64,000 nt of DNA from an uncultured Rhodospira sp. (GTDB taxonomy: Bacteria; Pseudomonadota; Alphaproteobacteria; Rhodospirillales; Rhodospirillaceae), in contig NZ_CAKZOT010000113.1 in the NCBI RefSeq assembly GCF_937138205.1, forward strand, positions 62,001 to 126,000, given 5' to 3'. The notes below the pieces were generated by a model. The model ran no database searches and had not been told where the DNA came from. It saw nothing but the letters and a program-made list of their open reading frames with translations. The number at the start of each line of letters is the position of its first letter. The first letter of the stretch is position 1. A program made the position numbers and the translations under genes. This document shows positions 56,169 through 63,855 of the stretch, one piece after another.

Positions 56169-56798
56169 ATGTCCCCTGTGCAAACCCCGGACCCGTCGTC
56201 CGGACCGACCCCCGAGGCCGCCGGCGGCGGGCAGGGCCAGTGGCTCAAGCTGGTTCTGGAGGCCGGGCCGCTGCTGGTGTTCTTCCTGACCAACGCGTGG
56301 TTCGGCCTGATCACCGGCACGGCCGCGTTCGTGGTGGCGACGGCGGTCTCGCTGGTGGCGTCGCGGGTGCTGATGGGCCGGGTGCCGGTCATGCCGCTGG
56401 TGGGCGGTGTGTTCGTGATGGTGTTCGGCGGCCTGACGGTGCTGTTGGACGACGACCTGTTCATCAAGATCAAGCCGACCATCGTCAATCTGTTGTTCTC
56501 GGCCATCCTGGTCGCCGGTCTGCTGAGTGGCCGGCATTTCCTCAAGCTGGTGTTCGACGGGGCGTTTCACCTGACCGAGCGGGGCTGGCGCCTGCTGACG
56601 GTGCGCTGGAGCCTGTTTTTCGTCGTCCTGGCCGTGCTCAACGAGGTGGTCTGGCGCACGTTCTCCAGCGATACCTGGGTGGCGTTCAAGGTTTTCGGTA
56701 TCCTGCCGCTGACCCTGCTGTTCAGTGTGGCACAGGTGCCTCTCTTGATGCGCCATCGTGTGGACGAGGCCAAGGAGGCCGGCGCAGAAACGGCCTGA
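56169..56798 (+). CDS. yciB: YciB/IspA-type inner-membrane septation protein (209 aa)
   Basis: YciB (septation protein A) is an inner-membrane protein that interacts with division and elongation machinery; its biochemical role is not known. The start at 56169 has GTGAGG 8 bases upstream. Family features are LLVFFLTNAWFGLITGTAAF, LLDDDLFIKIKPTIVNLLF and LTERGWRLLTVRWSLFFVVL. About five spans are present. The tail is basic then acidic. Divergent from acyP. Confidence 0.95.
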   Translation: MSPVQTPDPSSGPTPEAAGGGQGQWLKLVLEAGPLLVFFLTNAWFGLITGTAAFVVATAVSLVASRVLMGRVPVMPLVGGVFVMVFGGLTVLLDDDLFIKIKPTIVNLLFSAILVAGLLSGRHFLKLVFDGAFHLTERGWRLLTVRWSLFFVVLAVLNEVVWRTFSSDTWVAFKVFGILPLTLLFSVAQVPLLMRHRVDEAKEAGAETA

Positions 56799-57017
56799 CC
56801 GCGCGCCGTGGCTATACGCCTGCCAGGCGATGTGCGAAGATCAGGCCAAAGACTTCCGGTCGTCTGGCCCGAGGGGCAAAAGACGGGTCGGCCCTCAACA
56901 AATCGCGAGGGCCTGACGGTCCAATGTCCCGCGACGCATCTTTGATCGACTGCTTGGGCGGGGTGCCTGTGGCCGCGCCTGTTCCCGTCCCGGACACAAC
57001 CAACGGCATGATCGGCC

Positions 57018-57800
57018 ATGACTTCGACGCGCCGTCGTTCCTCGTCCGATGATCCCACGCTGCCGCTGGACGACGCGTCCGCGCCGGCCGGGCTGGAGGA
57101 CGCGTCGGCGCAGGGCACGCCGGGCGTCGGCAAGCCGCACTACGCCGGACATCGCGCCCGGCTGCGGGAGCGCTTCCTGGCCAATCCCGAGGCCATGCCC
57201 GACTACGAACTCCTGGAACTGCTGCTGTGCCTGGCCCAGCCGCGCGGTGACGTGAAACCGCTGGCCAAGGCCCTGCTGACCCGTTTCGGCAGCTTCGCGG
57301 AGGTGGTGGCGGCCGAGCCGGAGCGTCTGCGGACCGTCAAGGGGATCGGCGACACGGGCGTCGCCGCGCTGAAAACGGCCGAGGCGGCCGCGGTGCGTCT
57401 TTTGCGCGACCGGGTCCGCAACCAGCCGGTGTTGTCGTCTTGGGATCGCCTGCTCGACTACTGCCGCGCCGCCATGGCCTACCGCGACGTGGAGCAGTTC
57501 CGGATCCTGTTCCTGGACACCAAGAATCGCTTGATCGCCGATGAACCGCAACAGAAGGGCACCCTCAACCACACGCCCGTCTACCCGCGCGAGGTCGTGC
57601 GCCGGGCCCTGGACCTCCATGCCAGTGCCTTGATTCTCGTGCACAATCACCCGTCCGGGGACCCGACGCCCAGCAAGGCCGACGTACAGATGACGTTGCA
57701 GATCCGCAATGCCGCCCATGCGGTGGGCGTCTCATTGCACGACCACGTTATTGTCGGTCGTGACGGCCACGTCTCGTTCAAGGCGCAGGGACTGCTGTGA
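57018..57800 (+). CDS. radC: RadC family JAB-domain protein (260 aa)
   Basis: RadC is a conserved cytosolic protein once assigned to DNA repair; its true activity is not established. An HhH-like N-terminal part (YAGHRARLRERFLANPEAMP and ELLLCLAQPRGDVKPLAKAL) precedes the JAB/MPN metallo-domain. The metal ligands are in ALILVHNHPSGDPTPSKADV (HXHPXGXXXPSXXD), near residues 200-219, which is the complete JAMM motif. The 35-residue N-terminus is low complexity. Confidence 0.95.
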   Translation: MTSTRRRSSSDDPTLPLDDASAPAGLEDASAQGTPGVGKPHYAGHRARLRERFLANPEAMPDYELLELLLCLAQPRGDVKPLAKALLTRFGSFAEVVAAEPERLRTVKGIGDTGVAALKTAEAAAVRLLRDRVRNQPVLSSWDRLLDYCRAAMAYRDVEQFRILFLDTKNRLIADEPQQKGTLNHTPVYPREVVRRALDLHASALILVHNHPSGDPTPSKADVQMTLQIRNAAHAVGVSLHDHVIVGRDGHVSFKAQGLL

Positions 57801-57906
57801 GACCGGGGGCTGTGTGCGTTTTTGCTTGAATTGTCGGTAATTTTGGATCAACACTATTGCCCACATCCTGGGGGCGGGAACTGGGCCAATACGAAGCGGG
57901 GCGCGC

Positions 57907-58362
57907 GTGCTAGAGGAATATTCGAATATCGTCCAACTGGTCGAACGACTGCACCGTCACTTTTTGGATGTCCTGCGCACGGAATTGCGGCGTGTCGGGA
58001 ACGAAGAAATTAATGCGGTGCAGGCTTTGTTGCTGTTCAATATCGGCGAGGACGACGTCGTGATCCGCGACCTTCGCGATCGCGGGTACTATCACGGCTC
58101 GAACGTGTCCTATAACATCAAGAAGCTCACCGAGATGGGGTATCTGTCGCAGGAGCGCAGTCCCCACGACCGCCGCGCCACACGGTTGCAGTTGACCGAT
58201 CGCGGGTTCGAGATCCGGCGCGTGGTGGCCGAGTTGCAGAGCGTGCTGGTGGAGCGCCTGGGGCGCAACGGTGTGACGGTGGAGATGTTGCGCGGCGGCT
58301 CGAAAGCCCTCGAACAGATCGAACGCACCTGGACCGACTACGTCCGCTACGGTCGGGACTGA
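57907..58362 (+). CDS. MarR-type winged-helix regulator, LdtR-like (151 aa)
   Basis: A cytosolic dimeric regulator, starting at GTG 57907 (MLEEYSNIVQLVERLHRHFL). The winged helix is clear: VIRDLRDRGYYHGSNVSYNI with KKLTEMGYLSQERSPHDRRA (the wing D-R-R-A-T). The run Y-H-G-S-N-V-S-Y-N-I-K-K recalls the alphaproteobacterial LdtR group, which controls L,D-transpeptidase genes and motility. A YkuD L,D-transpeptidase gene lies 1.9 kb away (60226-60786), which is supportive but not proof. Separate from both flanking genes. Confidence 0.82.
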   Translation: MLEEYSNIVQLVERLHRHFLDVLRTELRRVGNEEINAVQALLLFNIGEDDVVIRDLRDRGYYHGSNVSYNIKKLTEMGYLSQERSPHDRRATRLQLTDRGFEIRRVVAELQSVLVERLGRNGVTVEMLRGGSKALEQIERTWTDYVRYGRD

Positions 58363-58391
58363 CGCTGACCGCGAGGGTCAGTCGGCGGTCG

Positions 58392-58766
58392 TCAGCCAAC
58401 GATGTTCAACAGGGTGTCCTGCTTCTCGTCGGCCGTGCGGATCACGGTGGCCGCGCTTTCGTAGGCGCGGCTGGCGTCGTTCAACTCGACGATCTCGCCC
58501 GCGAGGGAGACGTTCGGCATCGCCTCCGTTCCGCCGGCGCCGTCGGGGACAGGGATGTACGCCGGGTCCACCGGTTGTACCGTGGCGCGCACGCCTCCCA
58601 TTCCCTCTGACACAGGCGCGACGCGGTGCGGCGTGTAGCCGGTGTATTCGCCCGCCGGGTCCAGCGAGGTTCGGTTGGTGGCATTGACGAGGTTGTCTGC
58701 GGTCACCGCCACACGCGTTTCGGACAGCCTGAGGGCGGACACTCCGATGGACAGTGCGTTGATCAT
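58392..58766 (-). CDS. FlgC-like flagellar rod protein (124 aa)
   Basis: A rod/hook-type protein with the short N-terminal helix MINALSIGVSALRLSETRVA and NLVNATNRTSLDPAGEYTG, and the C-terminal helix VELNDASRAYESAATVIRTA followed by KQDTLLNIVG. FlgB/FlgC family proteins are 130-145 residues; this one has a shortened middle. It is separate from any flagellar operon. CAGGAG is before the ATG. It could be a second copy or a specialised rod protein; a full flgBC operon is presumably elsewhere. The 3' neighbour palindrome at 58852-58915 lies upstream of it. Confidence 0.82.
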   Translation of the reverse strand: MINALSIGVSALRLSETRVAVTADNLVNATNRTSLDPAGEYTGYTPHRVAPVSEGMGGVRATVQPVDPAYIPVPDGAGGTEAMPNVSLAGEIVELNDASRAYESAATVIRTADEKQDTLLNIVG

Positions 58767-58851
58767 GGCAACAGGGTCTCCTGACCATAAGCCTTCTGGC
58801 GTGAGTGCCGGGGCGAGGGTACGGTTTCGCGTCCGCGTTAACTATTGTTTT

Positions 58852-58915
58852 TAGAGCAGATTCACGTGAACACTCTGAAACACGAGGTGATTCAGATTGT
58901 TCACGATCTGCTCTA
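58852..58915. repeat. 64-bp palindromic element carrying a stop codon
   Basis: The left arm (58852-58879) and the right arm (58891-58915) are reverse complements, TAGAGCAGAT...CGTGAACA...TCTGAA, apart from a 3-base insertion and one mismatch. An 11-base centre joins them. The right arm supplies the TAG stop (58913-58915, minus strand) of the upstream hypothetical gene. The element has no coding capacity and resembles small palindromic repeats (MITE/REP-like) scattered in alphaproteobacteria. Confidence 0.8.
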
Positions 58916-59374
58916 GAATCGCCGGTCCAGGCGTTGTCCCAACAGGTCGCGCGGTTGTGTGTTGGTGACGGCCTGAATGGCCCGGTCATAGACGTCAACG
59001 GCGCGGACGATCTCGCTGCGGATCGGCGGTGACAGGTCGCGCAGACCCACGGCGCCGGATCGCGTCGCGGAGTCGGTGATCCGGTACGGTGTCAGCACGA
59101 AACGGGGGGCGTCCTCGGCGGCGCCTCTGTCGTCATCCGATTTGCCCGCGAGAGCATCCCGTTGACGCTCGGCGCCGGACCACAGGTCCTCCATCGCCGC
59201 ATGGTCGTCGGCCGTCCGCGCCCTGGTGGGGGTGGCCCCGGTGATGGCCTCGACGAACCCGATTGAGCCGTCACCCTCACCCCTGCCGCCTTGGCTGGCG
59301 CGTACCGCCGTCGCCCGCGATGAGATCGAGGGCGTGGAAGCAACAGGGCCGACGTTTGACGTCGAAGTAGCCAT
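58913..59374 (-). CDS. Unrecognised small protein near the FlgC-like gene (153 aa)
   Basis: I do not recognise the family. The start at 59374 (MATSTSNVGPVASTPS) is chosen because the frame back to 59491 gives a non-protein-like front and a good promoter (59463-59491) lies within it. The first 60 residues are Ser/Gly/Thr-rich; the C-terminal half is more ordered, with FVLTPYRITDSATRSGAVGL and RSEIVRAVDVYDRAIQAVTN. No signal or span. The stop codon is contributed by a palindromic repeat, which suggests the end of the gene was reshaped by insertion. Flagellar involvement is suggested only by its neighbour. Confidence 0.6.
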   Translation of the reverse strand: MATSTSNVGPVASTPSISSRATAVRASQGGRGEGDGSIGFVEAITGATPTRARTADDHAAMEDLWSGAERQRDALAGKSDDDRGAAEDAPRFVLTPYRITDSATRSGAVGLRDLSPPIRSEIVRAVDVYDRAIQAVTNTQPRDLLGQRLDRRF

Positions 59375-59462
59375 CCTGGCGTCCCGGCGTTCTACAGGTG
59401 ACCGATCAAGGGTGCCGCAGGTCCCCATGGTGGGGGCGCGGACCTTCACGATAATCCCTTCA

Positions 59463-59491
59463 ACTATGGGGGGGAATGGCCTCCCCGTCAA
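59463..59491 (-). promoter_or_regulatory. Sigma-70-type promoter upstream of the 153-aa gene
   Basis: On the minus strand TTGACG (59491-59486), a 17-base spacer and CATAGT (59468-59463). It lies about 90 bases upstream of the chosen start codon and speaks against the longer frame. Confidence 0.6.
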
Positions 59492-59669
59492 TGATCGATC
59501 GTTAAGAAAGACTTAAGTCATACAAAGAGAAGGGAAAAGGGCGCGCCGTGGGCTGGTGGCGGCGCGAAAGCCCCGGTTTCGGCTCTTGCGGGTTGGGTCT
59601 GAGCCTGTAGGATGGCGCCCCGCGCGCCGGTTTCGTTGTGTTCGTCGTGACTGTCAGGAGCCCCTTGCC

Positions 59670-60209
59670 ATGCCCCAATCGCTGCACGTCCAGGTGTACT
59701 GTCCGGACCGCACCGGCCTGGTTTCGGGTCTGACGGCGGCGCTGTACGACCTTGGCGCCAATCTCGGCGATACGCGGTTCGCGGTCCTGGGGCAGCGGGC
59801 GGAGTTCTCGGCGGTGGTTTCCGTGCCCGATGACACCGACCCCGCGCAGGTCCGCGCGGCGCTCACCGATGTTCCCGAGGCGCGGGAGGCGGAGGTCTCA
59901 GTGACGCCGTACGACGCCTGGGTCAACCCCGAGGGCGGACCGGCCATCACGCATCACGTCTATGTGACCGGCGTCGACCGGCCGGGCCTGGTGGCCCGCC
60001 TGGCCGAGGTGTTCGGCGATTTCGACGCCAACATCGCCACCATGAACGCACAAGCGATGCCCAACGAGAGTGGCCACTACATCATTCGCTTCGCCGTCGC
60101 CATCCCGTCGGGGCGGGCGCACTCGTGTCTCGCCACGGTCTCGAACACGGCCGAATCCCTGGGCATGAGCTATCGTGTCGAGCATCTGCTGACGTCCGAC
60201 GCGCGCTGA
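59670..60209 (+). CDS. GcvR-like double-ACT-domain protein (179 aa)
   Basis: Two ACT domains in tandem: about 3-85 (LHVQVYCPDRTGLVSGLTAA and DLGANLGDTRFAVLGQRAEF) and about 98-175 (HVYVTGVDRPGLVARLAEVF). This is the layout of GcvR, the negative regulator of the glycine-cleavage system, and related amino-acid-binding ACT proteins. The start at 59670 has CAGGAG. No DNA-binding domain is present, so action is through partner proteins or as a sensor. No gcv gene is adjacent. Confidence 0.85.
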   Translation: MPQSLHVQVYCPDRTGLVSGLTAALYDLGANLGDTRFAVLGQRAEFSAVVSVPDDTDPAQVRAALTDVPEAREAEVSVTPYDAWVNPEGGPAITHHVYVTGVDRPGLVARLAEVFGDFDANIATMNAQAMPNESGHYIIRFAVAIPSGRAHSCLATVSNTAESLGMSYRVEHLLTSDAR

Positions 60210-60225
60210 TCCTGAACGCGGGCCG

Positions 60226-60786
60226 TCAGGTCGGGGCCAGCACCGCCAGCGTCGGCGCCAGCGGCAGGGCGGCCAGCACCGCCAGCAGATCGGGCCGGGG
60301 CAGGGCGATGCAGCCGGCGGTCGGGCTCAGGCCGTGCGGTGCCGCCGGATCGGGCCGAGCGCAATGCAGGAAGATGGCGCTGCCCCGGCGGGGCTGGGGC
60401 GGGGCGTCGTTGTACCCGAGCACGACCACCACGTCGTACAGGCCATCGTCCCGCCACAGCGTTTCATGACGGGCGGGGTGGGGGAGGGCGACGAGCCGGT
60501 TGTAGTCGGCGTGGTCGGGGTCGTCGCACCAGCCCATGGCGGGGTCGATGGGCGTGACCAGCAGCCCGGACTGGCCGACGGCGGGCGGGGTGTCCAGGCG
60601 ATCCGGGCGCCAGAACAGCCGGCGCAACGGCCACTGCCCGACCGGCGTGGCGCCGTCGCCCTCGCGCTTGTCGGTGGTGAGGCCGCCGCGTCCCAGGGCG
60701 CAGGGCAGGGCCCGCTGCCCCTGCCGGAACCATCCGTCGGCGGAGACGGTCAGGGCGGCCTCTGTCTCCGGCGTGGCGGGACCCAT
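60226..60786 (-). CDS. YkuD-type L,D-transpeptidase (186 aa)
   Basis: The catalytic segment FLHCARPDPAAPHGLSPTAG with CIAL (residues about 138-161) contains the His and the SPTAGC Cys of L,D-transpeptidases, which crosslink peptidoglycan or attach proteins to it. No signal peptide is seen at the annotated start, unusual for a periplasmic enzyme, so either the start is later/earlier or it is a cytosolic-facing variant. The N-terminal region has LTTDKREGDGATPVGQWPL (YkuD-like). It is 23 bases downstream of the sigma-54-controlled 497-aa gene and probably co-transcribed with it. Confidence 0.85.
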   Translation of the reverse strand: MGPATPETEAALTVSADGWFRQGQRALPCALGRGGLTTDKREGDGATPVGQWPLRRLFWRPDRLDTPPAVGQSGLLVTPIDPAMGWCDDPDHADYNRLVALPHPARHETLWRDDGLYDVVVVLGYNDAPPQPRRGSAIFLHCARPDPAAPHGLSPTAGCIALPRPDLLAVLAALPLAPTLAVLAPT

Positions 60787-60809
60787 CGGGAAATATCCGG
60801 ATCAGGCGG

Positions 60810-62303
60810 TCAAGACGCCGCGCCGGTGTCGGTCTGGCGCTGGGCGTCGTAGCGCTGCATGGCGTCCATGACTCTCTGCGAGAACCACGGCTGGCTAACA
60901 ACCGGGCCGGACGCCGAAGCCGGCGCGTCGGCCCCGCGCTCGGAACCGTTCGCCTCGGCGATCGGCAGGGCGCGGAAACTCGGCGCGGCCGTGGTCATGG
61001 GTTCGGGGGCGGTGGCCGTGCGCGCCGCGTCGTCGGCCAGGCGGCGCGCGCGGCTGTCGGCGGCCATGGCGGCGCGCTCGCCGCGTTCCAGCAGGCCGGC
61101 CATGGTGGCCTGGTCAGGCAGCAGGCGTCCAAGGTCGGCGGCGCTGAGGCTGTTGACGGCGGCCCGGGGACGCCGCGAGGTGTCCTGGCCCCCACCCTCG
61201 GCGCGCCGATTGGGGTTGGCCCGGTAGTCGGCCAGGGTGAGCCCGGTCGGGCGATCCGTGGCGGGCTCCGCCGCCCCTTGGACGGCTGACAGCCGCTCGC
61301 GCAACGCCGCGCGGCCGCGCTCGATGTCCGTGGGCATGGCCGCCTCGGCCCGGCCGCCTGTCTGGCCGGAGCTCTGCGGCCGAGGGGCGGCGACACCGGC
61401 GTGGGCGGTCTGTTCGCGTCCGGGATCCTGGGAGGAATTCTGGGGCATGTCCTGGCTCTGCTGGTCGGTGCTGGCGGGCGTCGTGGCGGCAATGGCGTCG
61501 CGTGGAGTGCCGTCGAGCATGGCGGTCAGGGTGGCGGCGGACCCGGGGCGCGCGGTGGTTTCTGGGCGAAGTCCGCCGGTGTTGGTCTGGGCGATCATGG
61601 CCGAGAGCGCGGCCGAGCGGGCGCCGTCCAGGACCGGGGCCGTTTCCCGCAGGCCGCGCGCGGCGGCCTGCTCGGCGGCCATCTGCCCCGCCTCTGAGGC
61701 GAACAGAAAGGCGCCGAGGGGCGTTGACGACATGGCCAACCCCGGTGGCACCGATCCGGCGGCGGTCGCGCCCCCCAAGGCAGGCGTGCCCGGCGCCGTC
61801 TGGCCGGCCAGGGCCGTGGCGGCGGCTGTACCCGGCCCGGCGGCCAGCGCCTGTGCCGCACCCCCGGTGCCGCCCAGCAGGTCGTGCCCGAGCGGACCGG
61901 CGGTGGAGGCCAGATTCTCCGCGTCACCCACCACGCCAGCGTCGGTGTCTGGGGTGGAATGATCCCCGGTGAAGGCGGCGAGGACGAGTTGGGCGGGCTC
62001 CTTGCCGGTGCTTTCCGTCACGACCATGGTGGCGATGCCGGCCAACGCCCCGATGCCACCGCCGTAGAGCGCGCTGCCGGCCACCTGGGCGTAGGACTTG
62101 ATCTCGTCACCCGTGATTTCGCGATAGATGCTGCCGATGATGGGGATGTGCTGCAGCGGGTTGATGATGTCGAGCAGGTCCCAGAAGCTGAACTGCTCGA
62201 CGACCTCATCGAACGTGTAGTACGGCTGGCCCTCGTATACGGGACGAGGGGCCACGCGGTACGTGGGTCCGGCGGTATCGCTGGCGACGGCATCAACGGA
62301 CAT
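60810..62303 (-). CDS. Unrecognised sigma-54-controlled protein with FWDLLDIINPLQHIP motif (497 aa)
   Basis: I do not recognise a family. The start at 62303 (MSVDAVASDTAGPTYRVAPR) has AAGGAGG 8-9 bases upstream. The N-terminal 80 residues are ordered: FDEVVEQFSFWDLLDIINPL, then HIPIIGSIYREITGDEIKSY. A hydrophobic Gly-rich segment (ALYGGGIGALAGIATMVV, about residues 72-90) could be a membrane span. The central 250 residues are Ala/Gly/Thr/Pro-rich and low complexity. The C-terminus is helical and basic, ending VVSQPWFSQRVMDAMQRYDA. A near-perfect sigma-54 promoter is 28-43 bases upstream, and an L,D-transpeptidase follows. Confidence 0.72.
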   Translation of the reverse strand: MSVDAVASDTAGPTYRVAPRPVYEGQPYYTFDEVVEQFSFWDLLDIINPLQHIPIIGSIYREITGDEIKSYAQVAGSALYGGGIGALAGIATMVVTESTGKEPAQLVLAAFTGDHSTPDTDAGVVGDAENLASTAGPLGHDLLGGTGGAAQALAAGPGTAAATALAGQTAPGTPALGGATAAGSVPPGLAMSSTPLGAFLFASEAGQMAAEQAAARGLRETAPVLDGARSAALSAMIAQTNTGGLRPETTARPGSAATLTAMLDGTPRDAIAATTPASTDQQSQDMPQNSSQDPGREQTAHAGVAAPRPQSSGQTGGRAEAAMPTDIERGRAALRERLSAVQGAAEPATDRPTGLTLADYRANPNRRAEGGGQDTSRRPRAAVNSLSAADLGRLLPDQATMAGLLERGERAAMAADSRARRLADDAARTATAPEPMTTAAPSFRALPIAEANGSERGADAPASASGPVVSQPWFSQRVMDAMQRYDAQRQTDTGAAS

Positions 62304-62330
62304 GGGGGTGTCCTCCTTGGGGGATCGCAC

Positions 62331-62346
62331 AGCAAGCCGTGTGCCA
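62331..62346 (-). promoter_or_regulatory. Sigma-54 promoter of the 497-aa gene
   Basis: On the minus strand TGGCACACGGCTTGCT matches the -24/-12 consensus TGGCAC[A/G]NNNNTTGC[A/T] throughout, with GG and GC 10 bases apart. It is a better match than the flgE promoter. Confidence 0.85.
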
Positions 62347-62580
62347 TTCTGGGGCTGGATTGAGCCGCACGGGATCTCGATCCGTTACCGGTACCACGGC
62401 GTCCCGCGATGGGCTGCCACCGGCAGGAATGGGCTGCGTTGAGGGGCGTACCCGGCAACCCTTGCCGGGTGGGCGGACGGCGCCGGCCCATGATCGCGCC
62501 ACATTCCGCGCCTATGGTCCCATCATCCGGCGCGGCCCTGCCGCGTCCGTTCCATTTGCATCCGATCCCGAGGAGGTTCG

Positions 62581-63258
62581 ATGTTCCGAGCGTGTCGCCG
62601 TGTCCGTGGGCCAGGCGTGGCCGTGTGGTTGATGGTCATGACCGCGATGCTAGGTGGCGTCGTGGGCTCCGGTCCGGCTTGGGGGCAGGCGCCCCAGCCC
62701 TATCTGATGACCACGCAGGAGGCGGTCCTTCTCAAGGAAGCCGCCGCCTACCTCAACAGCATCCGCACCATGCGCGCCCGCTTCGCGCAGACGTCGTCGA
62801 CCGGCAACTATGCCGAGGGCACCGTGTATCTGCAGCGGCCCGGGCGGTTGCGGATCGAATACGACCCGCCCGCCGAGGTCCTGGTGGTGGCCAATGGGTC
62901 GAGCCTGATCTATGAGGACGGCGAGCTGGACCAGGTGAGCTATATCGGGATCGACGACACGCCGCTGGGGCTTCTGCTGCGCGAGTCCGTCGAGTTCACG
63001 GATCCGGAAATCACCGTCACCGACATGCGTCAAAGCGCCGGCCTGCTGGACATTTCGATGGTCCAGACCGATGACCCCGGACAGGGAACCTTGACGCTGC
63101 GGTTTGCGCTGCAGCCGATGGAACTGCGGCAATGGAAAGTGCGCGATGCGCAGAATGTCGAGGTGATCGTGACCCTGTTCACGCCCCGGTTCGGGGTCGA
63201 TCTGGACCCGGACCTGTTTCACTACGCCCAACGGCCGGGGATCCGGCGGGCCGATTGA
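62581..63258 (+). CDS. lolA: Outer-membrane lipoprotein carrier LolA (225 aa)
   Basis: LolA shuttles lipoproteins across the periplasm from LolCDE to LolB. A signal peptide covers residues about 1-36 (VWLMVMTAMLGGVVGSGPAW, ending GQA). The mature fold begins AAAYLNSIRTMRARFAQTSS and runs through EGTVYLQRPGRLRIEYDPP, the conserved LolA strand pair; the C-terminal strand is FRP-type FALQPMELRQWKV. AGGAGG precedes the ATG. In many alphaproteobacteria lolA follows ftsK; here it stands alone. Confidence 0.93.
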   Translation: MFRACRRVRGPGVAVWLMVMTAMLGGVVGSGPAWGQAPQPYLMTTQEAVLLKEAAAYLNSIRTMRARFAQTSSTGNYAEGTVYLQRPGRLRIEYDPPAEVLVVANGSSLIYEDGELDQVSYIGIDDTPLGLLLRESVEFTDPEITVTDMRQSAGLLDISMVQTDDPGQGTLTLRFALQPMELRQWKVRDAQNVEVIVTLFTPRFGVDLDPDLFHYAQRPGIRRAD

Positions 63259-63282
63259 GTCTGCTCGGGCTAGCGTTATGCG

Positions 63283-63475
63283 AACTTCGCATGAGGGACA
63301 TGCGTGCGCCAGGGTTTAAAAATGTCCAAGCCCTCTTATGTGAGATGCATACGGAGGCGGGATCGTGAGACACCGCCTCCGAAGCGAGGTGACCGGCATC
63401 CCCCCCCGGCCGGACCTCGCGCTCCGGCAACGGAGCCTTGGCGCCCGGCCCCTCCCCCTGGCCGGGCGCCTTTCC
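63283..63475 (+). ncRNA. Candidate small structured RNA after lolA
   Basis: A promoter-like pair, TTGAGT 63255-63260 and TATGCG 63277-63282 (16-base spacer), overlaps the lolA stop. Downstream come: a GAGG...CCTC/GGACAT...ATGTCC stem region (63293-63335), GGAGGCGG/CCGCCTCC (63353-63360 with 63373-63380), GCGAGGT/ACCTCGC (63384-63390 with 63414-63420), GCTCCG-GCAA-CGGAGC (63421-63436, a GNRA tetraloop), and a terminator. No reading frame fits. It could instead be a long 5' or 3' untranslated region of a neighbour. Confidence 0.5.
63440..63474 (+). terminator. Intrinsic terminator after the candidate RNA
   Basis: GGCGCCCGGCC (63440-63450) pairs perfectly with GGCCGGGCGCC (63460-63470), loop CCTCCCCCT, followed by TTTCC. 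It lies 36 bases upstream of the next start codon. Confidence 0.8.
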
Positions 63476-63510
63476 GTTTGTGACCAGAACACACCGGATT
63501 GGAGGCGCGG

Positions 63511-63855
63511 ATGCCCAAAGGGATGCCGAGTGGCATGACAAGAGCTTTTGGCCTGTCGTTCCTGGCGACGGTGCTTCTGACCGCTTGCGCCGGTGACGAT
63601 GGCGCGCAGTGGACGAAGCCGGGCGTCACGCCATCCCAGGCGAGCGCCGACAGTCGTGCCTGCAAGCGCCAGGCGGACGATCACGCCATGCGGCGCGCCC
63701 ATCAGCCCGACCGTGTGACCTCCGGCGGTGGATACGGGGCTGGCGGCGGTGGTCTCGACCCGATGGCCCAGGTGGATCGCGTCGAGGCGCGCGAGGCCTA
63801 CCGGTCCTATTACGCCGCCTGCATGGAGGCGCGCGGGTATGCACCCGGGCGCTGA
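63511..63855 (+). CDS. Small putative lipoprotein (114 aa)
   Basis: The ATG at 63511 has GGAGG six bases upstream. A signal of 25 residues ends in the lipobox LLTAC, with lipidation at Cys26. The mature 88 residues include two further Cys (about 49 and 105, ACKRQADDHA and CMEARGYAP), likely a disulfide, and a Gly-rich linker GGGYGAGGGGLDPM. The end RSYYAACMEARGY is reminiscent of many small uncharacterised proteobacterial lipoproteins. Function unknown. Confidence 0.7.
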   Translation: MPKGMPSGMTRAFGLSFLATVLLTACAGDDGAQWTKPGVTPSQASADSRACKRQADDHAMRRAHQPDRVTSGGGYGAGGGGLDPMAQVDRVEAREAYRSYYAACMEARGYAPGR

